This document shows positions 1 to 7,602 of a DNA stretch of 64,000 nt, one piece after another (within the stretch, counting starts at the first letter, position 1; each line of letters opens with the position of its first letter). The notes under the pieces are model-generated. The model was not told the origin of the DNA. It searched no databases and saw only the letters and a list, made by a program, of their open reading frames with translations. Source of the stretch: UBA1737 sp964541525. Lineage in GTDB: Bacteria > Bacillota_I > Bacilli_A > ML615J-28 > CAG-313. The translations under genes and the position numbers were made by a program. The stretch covers positions 111,226-175,225 of the forward strand of contig CAZIQF010000001.1 in NCBI GenBank assembly GCA_964541525.1, given 5' to 3'.

Positions 1-194
1 GTTGCATTTGCATATTCAATTTGATATTTCACAATAACAATATTATCCGATAAATTGCTATTATCACTATCACTTTGATAGATTATAAAGTCATAACTTC
101 CCTTAACGACTGGAACTAGTTCTTTATGACAAGAACCAAGCATGAATGCGATAAAAAAAATCATCATCAAGCATCCATAAAAATTCTTTTTCAT
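1..194 (-). CDS. Lipoprotein, B12-riboswitch controlled (C-terminus outside window)
   Basis: Only the first 64 codons are inside the window. The ATG is at 192-194. The product begins with a basic start and a hydrophobic stretch ending in a lipobox (L-G-S-C, Cys at about residue 22), so it is an exported, lipid-anchored protein. The rest (an acidic Ser/Asp/Asn-rich loop, then a beta-like V-I-V-K-Y-Q-I-E strand) is too short to place in a family. A cobalamin riboswitch lies about 80 bases upstream on the same strand, so a role in corrinoid capture is likely by context. No ribosome binding site is seen directly before this ATG; the nearest strong one (260-268) is about 65 bases upstream. The gene may depend on translational coupling or be the remainder of a rearranged operon. 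Confidence 0.7.
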   Translation of the reverse strand, partial: MKKNFYGCLMMIFFIAFMLGSCHKELVPVVKGSYDFIIYQSDSDNSNLSDNIVIVKYQIEYANA

Positions 195-259
195 TGCTGT
201 TTATAATTCATTTAACCAATAACGTGACCCAGCATTATTTACAATTAAATCAATTATTT

Positions 260-268
260 CCTCCTCTT
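260..268 (-). promoter_or_regulatory. Strong ribosome binding site without a usable start codon
   Basis: The minus strand reads AAGAGGAGG just downstream of the cobalamin riboswitch, the strongest Shine-Dalgarno in the leader. No ATG or GTG follows at normal spacing. An ATT five bases later opens an 18-codon frame (201-254) that ends eight bases before the lipoprotein ATG. A TTG one base further is closed after two codons. It may drive a coupled leader peptide with a rare start, or be left from a deleted first gene. Confidence 0.5.
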
Positions 269-275
269 ATTTTAG

Positions 276-431
276 ATTAGGCAAGTCTCCTGACTTAACA
301 TCATCCCATTATTAACCTTCTCAAATCAAAATTCAATGGTATTAAAATAATAGTCCGTATTCACAGTTGCTGGCACAGTTTAAGCTTTTCACTTAGATTC
401 CTTATTAAGTTTAACTAAAAACACCTAACAT
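276..431 (-). promoter_or_regulatory. Cobalamin (AdoCbl) riboswitch
   Basis: Read on the minus strand, the region has the ordered conserved blocks of a cobalamin riboswitch. An AGGTG-type start (near 425) is followed by a GGAAT...GTGAAAA segment, the GCCAGCAACTGTG core (near 370-385), and the B12 box, here AAGTCAGGAGACTTGCC (about 281-297). No T-tailed terminator follows; an AAGAGGAGG ribosome binding site comes about 12 bases after the B12 box. Control is therefore likely at translation initiation, with corrinoid binding hiding the ribosome binding site. It points at the lipoprotein that runs off the window start. Confidence 0.85.
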
Positions 432-490
432 TGATTATTATATCATTTTTTGCTGCTTTATACCAATATTTTAATTGAACAATCAAAATA

Positions 491-1090
491 TTATGATTCT
501 TTTAATAAATTAATTAAGATTTTTCCACATGTTAATGCATCATCACAAGCACGATGGGCATTTTTATTAATAATTTTATAATATTCCGCTACAGTAGCTT
601 GTTTATAATTGGGTAAAAACAACTTATTTCTTGCAATCTTCAAAGTATCAATATAACGAATAATACCATTATAACCTAACCTTTCTAGAGTATTTGAAAT
701 AAACCCCATATCAAATGATGCATTATGAGCACATACGATGACATCACCAGTCAACACCTTTTCAAAAAACTTAACAAATTTAGCATAGACAATAGCTTCA
801 TCATCAGCTTTTTTTATCATCGTATTTGTAATGTTATTTACTTTCGTGACCTGTGGCGTAATTATACAATGGGGGTTAACTAAAGAGGAAAAACTTTCAT
901 TTGCTAATTGCTTAACAAACAATACCGCACCTAATTCAATAATACGATCGTTAGTACATGAAAATCCAGTCGTTTCTACATCAAATGCCATAAATGTCGT
1001 ATTTAATTCATCAATAATATTTTTAGTCAATCTTTCTTCAATCAGTTTAATTTTACCATATTCTACTTCTTCAAAAATATTATAATTCAT
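491..1090 (-). CDS. DnaQ/PolC-type 3'-5' exonuclease (DEDDh family)
   Basis: About 199 residues from the ATG at 1088-1090, chosen because AAGGAC lies nine bases upstream; a longer frame reaches back to 1153 but has no ribosome binding site. The three exonuclease motifs are present: ExoI D-V-E-T-T-G near residue 37, ExoII H-N-A-S-F-D in the middle, and ExoIII H-R-A-C-D-D near the C-terminus, with the DEDDh histidine. This fold removes 3' nucleotides from DNA or RNA. The protein is a stand-alone exonuclease domain with no polymerase, BRCT or helicase attached, so it may be a proofreading-like subunit or a repair/RNA-turnover nuclease. It is monocistronic, with the lysine-transport locus starting on the opposite strand. 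Confidence 0.85.
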   Translation of the reverse strand: MNYNIFEEVEYGKIKLIEERLTKNIIDELNTTFMAFDVETTGFSCTNDRIIELGAVLFVKQLANESFSSLVNPHCIITPQVTKVNNITNTMIKKADDEAIVYAKFVKFFEKVLTGDVIVCAHNASFDMGFISNTLERLGYNGIIRYIDTLKIARNKLFLPNYKQATVAEYYKIINKNAHRACDDALTCGKILINLLKES

Positions 1091-1186
1091 TTTACAACAG
1101 TCCTTATCTAATAGAATTATTATTAGTATAAACCATTTAAATCTTATTTTCAAGTTTTCTAATTATTTTATTTTTAAAGCATTATA

Positions 1187-1216
1187 TTAGCATTTTTGTG
1201 GATTTCTTGGTATATT
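1187..1216 (+). promoter_or_regulatory. Probable sigma-A promoter of the lysine-riboswitch transcript
   Basis: TTAGCA (1187-1192) and TATATT (1211-1216) are separated by 18 bases, placing the transcript start just before the riboswitch. The -35 is weak and the match is judged by eye. Confidence 0.4.
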
Positions 1217-1227
1217 ATCCACATAAA

Positions 1228-1400
1228 AAAGTAAATAGAGGTAGCGTTGCAAATGAGTAACATTAGCTAGCAGGCATGCGATGATCTAATGAGAAAGGTA
1301 ATCAACGCCGAATAAAATAATTAGGCATAATTATTTTATGGGGTTATAGAGAATATCTATAACACTCCTACAATTAATATTGTAGAGGCGCTAGACTAAA
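1228..1400 (+). promoter_or_regulatory. Lysine riboswitch (L-box)
   Basis: The leader carries the lysine-riboswitch core in order: AGAGGTAGCG (about 1237-1246), a GAGTA turn (1255-1259), GAGAAAGG (about 1291-1298), CGCCGAA (about 1306-1312), an A/T stem capped by GGCAT, then GGGG and the 3' GAGGCGCTAG strand. The layout matches the well-known lysC leader of Bacillus. A T-tailed hairpin follows at 1419-1440, and GCTAGAC (1390-1396) can pair with GTCTAGC inside that hairpin, giving a switchable terminator. Expected behaviour: lysine binding terminates transcription. It is the best evidence that the ABC system downstream moves lysine. Confidence 0.85.
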
Positions 1401-1418
1401 ATATCAAAAGGTATTAAA

Positions 1419-1440
1419 AAGCGTCTAGCACGCTTTTTTT
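1419..1440 (+). terminator. Riboswitch-controlled terminator
   Basis: A six-base-pair stem (AAGCGT / ACGCTT) with a CTAGC loop is followed by a T run. The loop and 5' arm can pair alternatively with the 3' strand of the lysine aptamer (1390-1396), as expected for an attenuator. Confidence 0.8.
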
Positions 1441-1466
1441 GTTTTTTATCGAAAGGAATTAAGAAA

Positions 1467-2300
1467 ATGAAAAAATTATTTTTATGCTTATTATTAAGTA
1501 TTTGTTGTTGTAGCTTAACAAGTTGTAAAAAAGCACAATTTAACGAAAAAGAAGGAGTTATAACGATTGGTCTAGAATGTAACTATGCACCTTTTAATTG
1601 GGCCGAAACTAAACCAACTACAACTAATGTCAAAGTAACTGGAGCGTCTAATATGTACGCCGAAGGTTATGATGTAATGATTGCAAAAAGAATTGCTGAA
1701 CAATTAGGTTATGAACTAAAAATTAAAGCAATTGATTGGAACGGATTAGTACCTGCATTAACATCTGGTGATATTGATCTAATTATCGCTGGAATGAGTC
1801 CAACTGCTGAACGTAAGAAAGTAATTAACTTTACTGATGAATATTATCGCTCTAATCATGTCTTACTAATGAAAAAATCTAGTGTATACGCAAATGCAAA
1901 AACATTTGATGATTTAAATAACGCTAAAGTAATTGGTCAAAAATCAACATCATATGATGAACTTGCAAAACAAATTGCTGAAAAGAATTCATCAACTATA
2001 TATCAAAATCCACTTAATACAATTCCTGAGATTATTATTTCACTTACTTCTAACGCATCGGATATTACTGTTCTAGAAGAACCTGTTGCAAGAGGAATTG
2101 TTGCAAAATATCCTGAATTCACTTATATCCAACTAGAAAGTGCTTTTGATATTCTAGAAGAAAATTTAATTGTTTCAATCGGTGTCAGAAAAATCGATGA
2201 AGCACTTTTAGTGGCAGTAAATAGTGCACTTGCAAATATTTCTCAAGAAGAAAGAAATAATATTATGCAAACTGCTATTGGGCTACAAAATGAGGAATAA
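1467..2300 (+). CDS. Amino-acid ABC transporter substrate-binding lipoprotein (probably lysine)
   Basis: A 277-residue family 3 solute-binding protein. The signal peptide ends in a lipobox L-T-S-C with Cys20, so the mature protein is anchored outside the membrane. Family features include I-G-L-E-C-N-Y-A-P-F-N near the mature N-terminus, D-I-D-L-I-I-A-G-M-S-P-T-A-E-R near residues 109-123, and a typical two-lobe length. It would capture a polar amino acid and deliver it to the permease encoded next. The upstream lysine riboswitch argues for lysine as substrate; the sequence alone does not fix this. A 27-base leader with GAAAGGA precedes the ATG. Confidence 0.9.
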   Translation: MKKLFLCLLLSICCCSLTSCKKAQFNEKEGVITIGLECNYAPFNWAETKPTTTNVKVTGASNMYAEGYDVMIAKRIAEQLGYELKIKAIDWNGLVPALTSGDIDLIIAGMSPTAERKKVINFTDEYYRSNHVLLMKKSSVYANAKTFDDLNNAKVIGQKSTSYDELAKQIAEKNSSTIYQNPLNTIPEIIISLTSNASDITVLEEPVARGIVAKYPEFTYIQLESAFDILEENLIVSIGVRKIDEALLVAVNSALANISQEERNNIMQTAIGLQNEE

Positions 2301-2301
2301 T

Positions 2302-3027
2302 ATGGAGCTTAACTTTTTATCTTATTCTGTTGTCTTAAGAGAATACGGAATTTTATTTGCTGATGGTGTTTTAATCACCTTATATCTTGCAATTTTTGGA
2401 ACCATAATCGGTTTCATTTTGGCTTTAATTTTAGGAACAATACGCGTTCAGACCATTAATCCAACTGATTCTAGATTTGTTAAGGGAATTAAACGCATTG
2501 GTTTAGTCTTTGTTAAAACTTATGTTACTATTTTTAGAGGAACACCAATGATTCTACAAGCATTCATCTTCTTCTATGGTTTTAAAACAATCGGCATTAA
2601 TTGGAGTGCGAATCTTGCAGGATTATTTACTGTTTCCCTAAATACTTCAGCATATTTAACCGAAGTGATTAGAGGTGGAATTGAATCAATTGACAAAGGA
2701 CAAATGGAAGCGGCACGGGCGATGGGGATGAGTCAAACTAAAGCGATGATTTATGTAATCTTCCCACAAGCACTTAAAAATTCAATGGCTTCAATTGGTA
2801 ATGAATTAATTATTAACATTAAAGATACCGCTGTACTTAGTACAATTGGAATTATTGATTTATTCTCAACTATTGAAACCGTAACTGGAAGTACACTTCT
2901 TTATTTAGAAGCATATTCCATTGGAGCAATTATTTACTTAATTCTTACCCTTGGTTCTTCTAAACTATTAATGTTATTAGAGCGCAAAATTGGTGCTCCA
3001 ACTAAAGAAATAACTAGTTGTAATTAG
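2302..3027 (+). CDS. Amino-acid ABC transporter permease (probably lysine)
   Basis: A HisM/GlnP-type permease of 241 residues. I place the start at ATG 2302, preceded by GAGGA inside the end of the binding-protein gene; an in-frame ATG at 2290 would overlap that gene. Several hydrophobic helices frame the cytoplasmic EAA loop (E-A-A-R-A-M-G-M-S-Q near residue 135), which contacts the ATPase. The T-I-F-R-G-T-P-M segment is typical of polar amino-acid permeases. It is a single subunit, so the pore is probably a homodimer. It is the second gene of the riboswitch-controlled operon. Confidence 0.9.
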   Translation: MELNFLSYSVVLREYGILFADGVLITLYLAIFGTIIGFILALILGTIRVQTINPTDSRFVKGIKRIGLVFVKTYVTIFRGTPMILQAFIFFYGFKTIGINWSANLAGLFTVSLNTSAYLTEVIRGGIESIDKGQMEAARAMGMSQTKAMIYVIFPQALKNSMASIGNELIINIKDTAVLSTIGIIDLFSTIETVTGSTLLYLEAYSIGAIIYLILTLGSSKLLMLLERKIGAPTKEITSCN

Positions 3028-3037
3028 TGAGGTAACT

Positions 3038-3778
3038 ATGGAACCTATATTTAAAATTAATAATTTAACTAAATCATTTGATAATGAAGTTATTTTAGAC
3101 AATATCAACCTAACCATCAATAAAGGTGATATTATATCAATTATCGGTCCATCCGGTTCTGGTAAATCAACATTACTTAGATGTTTGAACTTATTAAATA
3201 TTCCTGATAGTGGTGAAATTTATTTTCATAATCAAAACATTATCACTAATCCTAAGCAATTAAACAATTTAAGAACTAAAATCGGGATGGTTTTTCAATC
3301 ATTTAATTTGTTCAACAATATGAATGTATTACAAAACCTCATCATTGGTCCTACCAAAATCTTAAAAATGCCTAAGGCGGAGGCTATCGCTAATGCTAAA
3401 GAATTATTAAAACTTGTTGGATTAGAAGGATTTGAAAATCAAAGAGTTCAAACATTATCTGGTGGACAAAAACAACGCGTTGCGATAGCAAGAACATTAT
3501 GTATGAAGCCAGAAGTAATCTTATTTGATGAACCAACCAGTGCATTAGACCCAGAAATGATTGGTGAAGTTCTAGATGTCATTAAAAAATTAACAACTAA
3601 AGATATGACATTAATTATTGTTACTCATGAAATGAGTTTTGCTAAAGAAATTAGTAGTCGTGTCGTTTTTATGGCCGATAGCAAAATTATCGAAACTGGA
3701 ACTCCTACTGAAATCTTCGAACATCCTAAATGTGAACGAACTAAAAACTTTTTAGAACGCTTTAATAATCAAAAATAG
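3038..3778 (+). CDS. Amino-acid ABC transporter ATPase (probably lysine)
   Basis: A 246-residue GlnQ/HisP-type ATPase and the last gene of the lysine-riboswitch operon. Visible motifs: Walker A G-P-S-G-S-G-K-S-T (37-45), Q-loop F-Q-S-F-N, signature L-S-G-G-Q, Walker B V-I-L-F-D-E-P, and the switch histidine in V-T-H-E-M. It powers import through the preceding permease. GAGG lies at good spacing before the ATG, ten bases after the permease stop. A perfect palindromic terminator follows immediately. Confidence 0.93.
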   Translation: MEPIFKINNLTKSFDNEVILDNINLTINKGDIISIIGPSGSGKSTLLRCLNLLNIPDSGEIYFHNQNIITNPKQLNNLRTKIGMVFQSFNLFNNMNVLQNLIIGPTKILKMPKAEAIANAKELLKLVGLEGFENQRVQTLSGGQKQRVAIARTLCMKPEVILFDEPTSALDPEMIGEVLDVIKKLTTKDMTLIIVTHEMSFAKEISSRVVFMADSKIIETGTPTEIFEHPKCERTKNFLERFNNQK

Positions 3779-3801
3779 TGTAGAAAATTTTCTACACTAT
3801 T
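3774..3801. terminator. Bidirectional terminator
   Basis: A 14-base-pair perfect inverted repeat (arms AATAGTGTAGAAAA / TTTTCTACACTATT) sits between the convergent ABC ATPase and exonuclease III genes, with A/T tracts on both sides. It can end transcription from either strand. Confidence 0.85.
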
Positions 3802-4566
3802 TTATTTTACATTAATATCTAAGACAATTGGACAATGATCACTACCCATGATATCATTACAAATATCAGTGGCAATAACTTTTGATCTTAAGCAATCACT
3901 AATAATAAAGTAATCAATTCTCCATCCAGCGTTATTCACCCTTGCATTGAATCGATAACTCCACCACGAATATTTAATTGTATTAGGGTGTAATACTCGA
4001 TAAATATCAGTATAACCATTAGCTAATAGGTTAGTAAATGCATTACGTTCTTCAATTGTAAATCCTGCATTATGAATATTCGCATTAGGATTTTTGATAT
4101 CAATTGGTTGATGAGCACAATTTAAGTCACCTGCGTAAATAATTGGCTTTTTCTGATTTAAATCATTCAAATACTTAAGTATATCTTCTTCAAATTCTAA
4201 TCTAAAATCTAGTCGTTTTAGCCCATCACCACTATTGGGGACATAACACGCAACATAATAAAACTCTTCGAACTCAAGGGTGATAATTCGCCCTTCATCA
4301 TCATATTTATGATTGTCTAAGCCATAATGTACACTTAATGGTTTATTTTTTGTATAAACTAAAACCCCTGAATAACCTTTTCTTATCTTAGAATTAGTAT
4401 AATAACAATAATATCCCGATGGTTCAAATACCGATATATCCGAATCTAATGATAATTTAGTTTCATTTAAACTAAAAATATCAGCATTAAATCGTTCAAA
4501 ATCTTCAATAAAGTTTTTCTTGATGATTGCTCGCAACCCATTTACATTAAAAGAAACAATTTTCAT
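3802..4566 (-). CDS. xth: Exodeoxyribonuclease III / AP endonuclease
   Basis: A 254-residue member of the endonuclease/exonuclease/phosphatase superfamily. Conserved features: N-V-N-G-L-R-A at the N-terminus, metal-binding Glu in L-N-E-T-K, the G-D-L-N-C-A-H segment, and the C-terminal G-S-D-H-C-P-I catalytic His. It cuts at abasic sites in base-excision repair. It lies 51 bases after a chain of minus-strand genes (nitroreductase, pepF, DUF1294, a small membrane protein) and may be their last cistron. Strand and length are normal for the family. Confidence 0.92.
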   Translation of the reverse strand: MKIVSFNVNGLRAIIKKNFIEDFERFNADIFSLNETKLSLDSDISVFEPSGYYCYYTNSKIRKGYSGVLVYTKNKPLSVHYGLDNHKYDDEGRIITLEFEEFYYVACYVPNSGDGLKRLDFRLEFEEDILKYLNDLNQKKPIIYAGDLNCAHQPIDIKNPNANIHNAGFTIEERNAFTNLLANGYTDIYRVLHPNTIKYSWWSYRFNARVNNAGWRIDYFIISDCLRSKVIATDICNDIMGSDHCPIVLDINVK

Positions 4567-4617
4567 TTTATATCCTCTTCTTTTTATAAAAATTCTATTT
4601 CTTAGTTACTTCATTAA

Positions 4618-4836
4618 TTATCTTCTAAATTTTATAATTATAAATAATAAACAAATTAGCATAATTACTAATAATACCAATATTCCATAAAATCGATAAC
4701 CAATTATATAGTCCTTAAATGCTAAAACAATCCAAATTGCTGCAGTAATAATTGTAATCAAAAAGCAAATTAGTGTCAAGCAAAAATTAGACCATTTGGA
4801 ATGTGATTTATTAAGTGATATTTGATTATCTGTCAT
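4618..4836 (-). CDS. Small two-helix membrane protein, unknown
   Basis: A 72-residue protein with a polar N-terminus (about 18 residues), two predicted transmembrane helices (about 18-40 and 46-68) and a short basic tail. I do not recognise a family. It starts two bases after the DUF1294 gene stops and is probably co-transcribed with pepF. The function is open. Confidence 0.6.
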   Translation of the reverse strand: MTDNQISLNKSHSKWSNFCLTLICFLITIITAAIWIVLAFKDYIIGYRFYGILVLLVIMLICLLFIIIKFRR

Positions 4837-4837
4837 G

Positions 4838-5143
4838 TTATCTTTTTCCTATAATTACTAATGTGATTAAAATTCCAAGGATAATCAGTGATAAAACTAA
4901 AGAAAAGTTAATGATGAAACTAAAATATTTTTTTTGTGTTTTATGTCTAACTAAAACTCTCGCAAAATATGCTCCAATACTTCCTCCTAGTGCTACCACC
5001 AAAAGTAATACTTTTTCTTTGATTCTAATATGATTTGCTTTTTTTGCAAAAGATTTATCAACTACAAATAGAACAAATGTCACAAGGGAAATAGTTATTA
5101 GATAAATCAAATAAGCAATCAGTAATATACAATAATAATTCAT
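4838..5143 (-). CDS. DUF1294 family membrane protein
   Basis: A 101-residue integral membrane protein with an N-terminal helix, the family-type D-K-S-F-A-K-K...R-I-K-E-K segment, a G-G-S-I-G-A-Y motif, the conserved R-H-K-T-Q-K-K and a final helix. These are the recognisable marks of DUF1294. The function of the family is not established. The gene starts one base after the pepF stop, so it is almost certainly translated from the pepF message. Confidence 0.8.
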   Translation of the reverse strand: MNYYCILLIAYLIYLITISLVTFVLFVVDKSFAKKANHIRIKEKVLLLVVALGGSIGAYFARVLVRHKTQKKYFSFIINFSLVLSLIILGILITLVIIGKR

Positions 5144-5144
5144 T

Positions 5145-6941
5145 TTATTTAATCATTTTTGTTTCTTTTAATAACGCTTCAAAAGTATCAATATCTTCTT
5201 CAATAAATCTTAAACTTTCAAGCCAAAATTCTTTATTGGTTACATCAATATCCATGCTCATTGCAACATCTTCTACACTCATAAAACCAGTATTTCTTAA
5301 CATTTGATCATATTTTTGAACAAATGATTGAGGATTTTTTAAATATTGCTTATATAAACCTTTACCATATAATAAACCAAATGCATATGGCCAATTATAG
5401 AAATTAAGGCCTGCACTATAATAATGGCTCTTGACTAGCCACATATACGGATGACGATATGCTGAATCAAGACCATCACCATAACTTTCATCTTGGGCAT
5501 CTAGCATCATTTTACACATATCATCTGCTGATAGTGGTACAGCTACATCGCTTGCAAGAACTTTCGATTCAAATAAGAATCTTGATAGAATATCAATTAC
5601 ACATTGAGTATCTTCTTGAAGTGATTGTTCAACTACTGTTAATTTTTCAAGTGGATCACTGATTTCATTAATCATTTTGTTAGCCATTAATGTTTGGCAG
5701 AAAATTGATGCTGTTTCAGCAAGTGGCATTGGATAGTCGCGATTGAGTGGAGCATTATCACATGTAACTCGACCATGATACGCATGACCTAATTCATGAG
5801 CTAATGTTTGAATATCACTTAGTGAACCTGTAAAGTTAGTTAATACACGACTTTGATTATGATTGCCTAAACTAGCACAAAATGCTCCACCACTTTTACC
5901 TTGTGCCGGTAAAAAGTCAATCCATTGATTTTCAAATGCTTCTTTTCCTAATTCATATAACTTATCAGAAAATGATTTATATACTTCTAATACTAATTCT
6001 TTAGCTTCAAGTGGCGTATATTCTTTAGTTAAATTTCCCATTGGTGCGAACAATTCATAGAATGGAAGTCCATTTTCATGACCTAACGCTTTAGCTTTTA
6101 ATTTAAAATATTCTCTAAATTTAGGTGCTTCTTCTTTAATTGCTTCAATCATTGCATTTAAAGTTGCTTGTTTCATATGTGATTGAATTAATGTTTTTTC
6201 TAGAGCACTCTTAAATCCGCGTAATGGCATCATAATATTGACTTCACGCTTAATGTTATTTAAAGCCATTGCTACTGATGTTTCAATTGTTTTGCAAGCT
6301 TCAAGTTCGGCAAAATAAGCATTTTTTCTCACTTCTTGATCATTAGCGTAAGCAAGATTTCGAACTGCAGATAATGGCATTGCTTCATCAAAGCCTTTAA
6401 CTTTAATTGATAAATTAGCAGTTAATTGTTGTTGTAAATCACTCCAAGATGAAGAACCAACTAATTCCAATTTAGCAGCTAAGATTTCTTCTTTATCCGA
6501 TAGCATATGTTTGGCACTTTCTTGATTGTTCTTTAAATTAAATAAATATGTTTTAATTAATTCACTTTTTGAAGCAAGATCATCTAAATCTAAATCTAAT
6601 AAAAATTTGGTAAAGGCAACACTTGAACCAACAGTTTCTTGAAGGGCCATTTGTAATTTTCCCATTTCACCTAAAGCCACAAAATCGTTAACATTAGTTG
6701 CTGTTCTTAATGATGAATACGTAAATAATTCTTCGATTAAACTAGTGAAACGTTCTTCGAGTTTTAATTCTGCTTCAATTACATTAATTACACTTTGTTC
6801 ATCACTCTTATTAATGGTTTTTAATAATTCAGCTTTTTGATTTAATTCTTGAATTAATTCAAATACACTCGAACTATCTTTTTGATATTTCTCATCTTCA
6901 TATCCCTTATATAAGATATTTAAATCCCATTTCATTTCCAT
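5145..6941 (-). CDS. pepF: Oligoendopeptidase F, M3 family
   Basis: A 598-residue cytoplasmic zinc peptidase. The active-site motif H-E-L-G-H-A-Y-H supplies two zinc His and the catalytic Glu, with the third ligand Glu downstream in P-L-A-E-T-A-S. The N-terminal helical lid region is complete and the length is the family norm. It degrades short peptides, likely those brought in by transporters or made by proteolysis. GGAGAAG precedes the ATG. It follows the nitroreductase gene by 18 bases and precedes DUF1294 by one base. Confidence 0.93.
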   Translation of the reverse strand: MEMKWDLNILYKGYEDEKYQKDSSSVFELIQELNQKAELLKTINKSDEQSVINVIEAELKLEERFTSLIEELFTYSSLRTATNVNDFVALGEMGKLQMALQETVGSSVAFTKFLLDLDLDDLASKSELIKTYLFNLKNNQESAKHMLSDKEEILAAKLELVGSSSWSDLQQQLTANLSIKVKGFDEAMPLSAVRNLAYANDQEVRKNAYFAELEACKTIETSVAMALNNIKREVNIMMPLRGFKSALEKTLIQSHMKQATLNAMIEAIKEEAPKFREYFKLKAKALGHENGLPFYELFAPMGNLTKEYTPLEAKELVLEVYKSFSDKLYELGKEAFENQWIDFLPAQGKSGGAFCASLGNHNQSRVLTNFTGSLSDIQTLAHELGHAYHGRVTCDNAPLNRDYPMPLAETASIFCQTLMANKMINEISDPLEKLTVVEQSLQEDTQCVIDILSRFLFESKVLASDVAVPLSADDMCKMMLDAQDESYGDGLDSAYRHPYMWLVKSHYYSAGLNFYNWPYAFGLLYGKGLYKQYLKNPQSFVQKYDQMLRNTGFMSVEDVAMSMDIDVTNKEFWLESLRFIEEDIDTFEALLKETKMIK

Positions 6942-6959
6942 ATTTTTCTTCTCCTTTTT

Positions 6960-7472
6960 TTATAATCTATGAATATATTTTTCATCATATTGTGTTCTCG
7001 GTGCTTTATCTTCATCAGGATAACCGATATAAATTAGTCCTAGTGGTATTACGTCATCATCTAATCTTAATAATTCTTTGACGTTCTTAACAACAGATTT
7101 TTGCGGATAAGCCCCACACCAAAGTGAACCTAATCCCAAAGCAGTACATCCAATTAGGATGTTTTCAATAGCTGCTGAACAGTCTTGAATCCAATAATCA
7201 TTATCTTTTCTAGACAAACTTCTTTGTAAATTACCACATACAACAATTGCGAGTGGTGCATCAATCTTAGTATAGCGACTGACATTGGTTAATTCTTTCA
7301 ATAAAGTTTCATTAGTTATAACATAAAATTCCCAAGGTTGTTTATTACATGCTGAGGGAGCACTCATTGCAACTTCTAGTAAATATTTAATATCTTCTTC
7401 ATTTACTTGATTTGGCTTAAACTTTCTAATACTTCTTCTTCGTAACATTAGATTATACAAACTATTTCTCAC
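6960..7472 (-). CDS. Nitroreductase family FMN oxidoreductase
   Basis: About 170 residues of the nitroreductase fold. The FMN-phosphate contact R-R-R-S-I-R-K-F near the N-terminus and the A-C-N-K-Q-P-W-E-F segment are typical, as is the C-terminal G-L-G-S-L-W-C-G turn. I prefer the GTG at 7470-7472, nine bases after AGGAGG, to an ATG at 7479-7481 that touches the same ribosome binding site. The enzyme probably reduces quinone-like or nitro compounds with NAD(P)H; the substrate cannot be read from sequence. It heads the pepF cluster. Confidence 0.88.
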   Translation of the reverse strand: MRNSLYNLMLRRRSIRKFKPNQVNEEDIKYLLEVAMSAPSACNKQPWEFYVITNETLLKELTNVSRYTKIDAPLAIVVCGNLQRSLSRKDNDYWIQDCSAAIENILIGCTALGLGSLWCGAYPQKSVVKNVKELLRLDDDVIPLGLIYIGYPDEDKAPRTQYDEKYIHRL

Positions 7473-7558
7473 TTTAATCATCCTCCTTGTTACTAATTAT
7501 GTATAATTATTATAGCACAATTTTTAAAATATTGCTTGAAGATTAATTAATTAAATAA

Positions 7559-7592
7559 AAAAGATTCAAAAATCTCTTTGAATCTTTTCAGT
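7559..7592 (-). terminator. Terminator after the VWA lipoprotein gene
   Basis: The inverted repeat AAGATTCAAA / TTTGAATCTT is followed on the minus strand by TTTTTTATTT, just past the VWA gene stop. Confidence 0.8.
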
Positions 7593-7602
7593 ATTAATTA
7601 TT

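Noticed and set aside
201..254. An 18-codon minus-strand frame with N-N-A-G, like part of a short-chain dehydrogenase
   Set aside because: Too short, no normal start codon and no flanking homology; kept only as a possible leader peptide or chance match.
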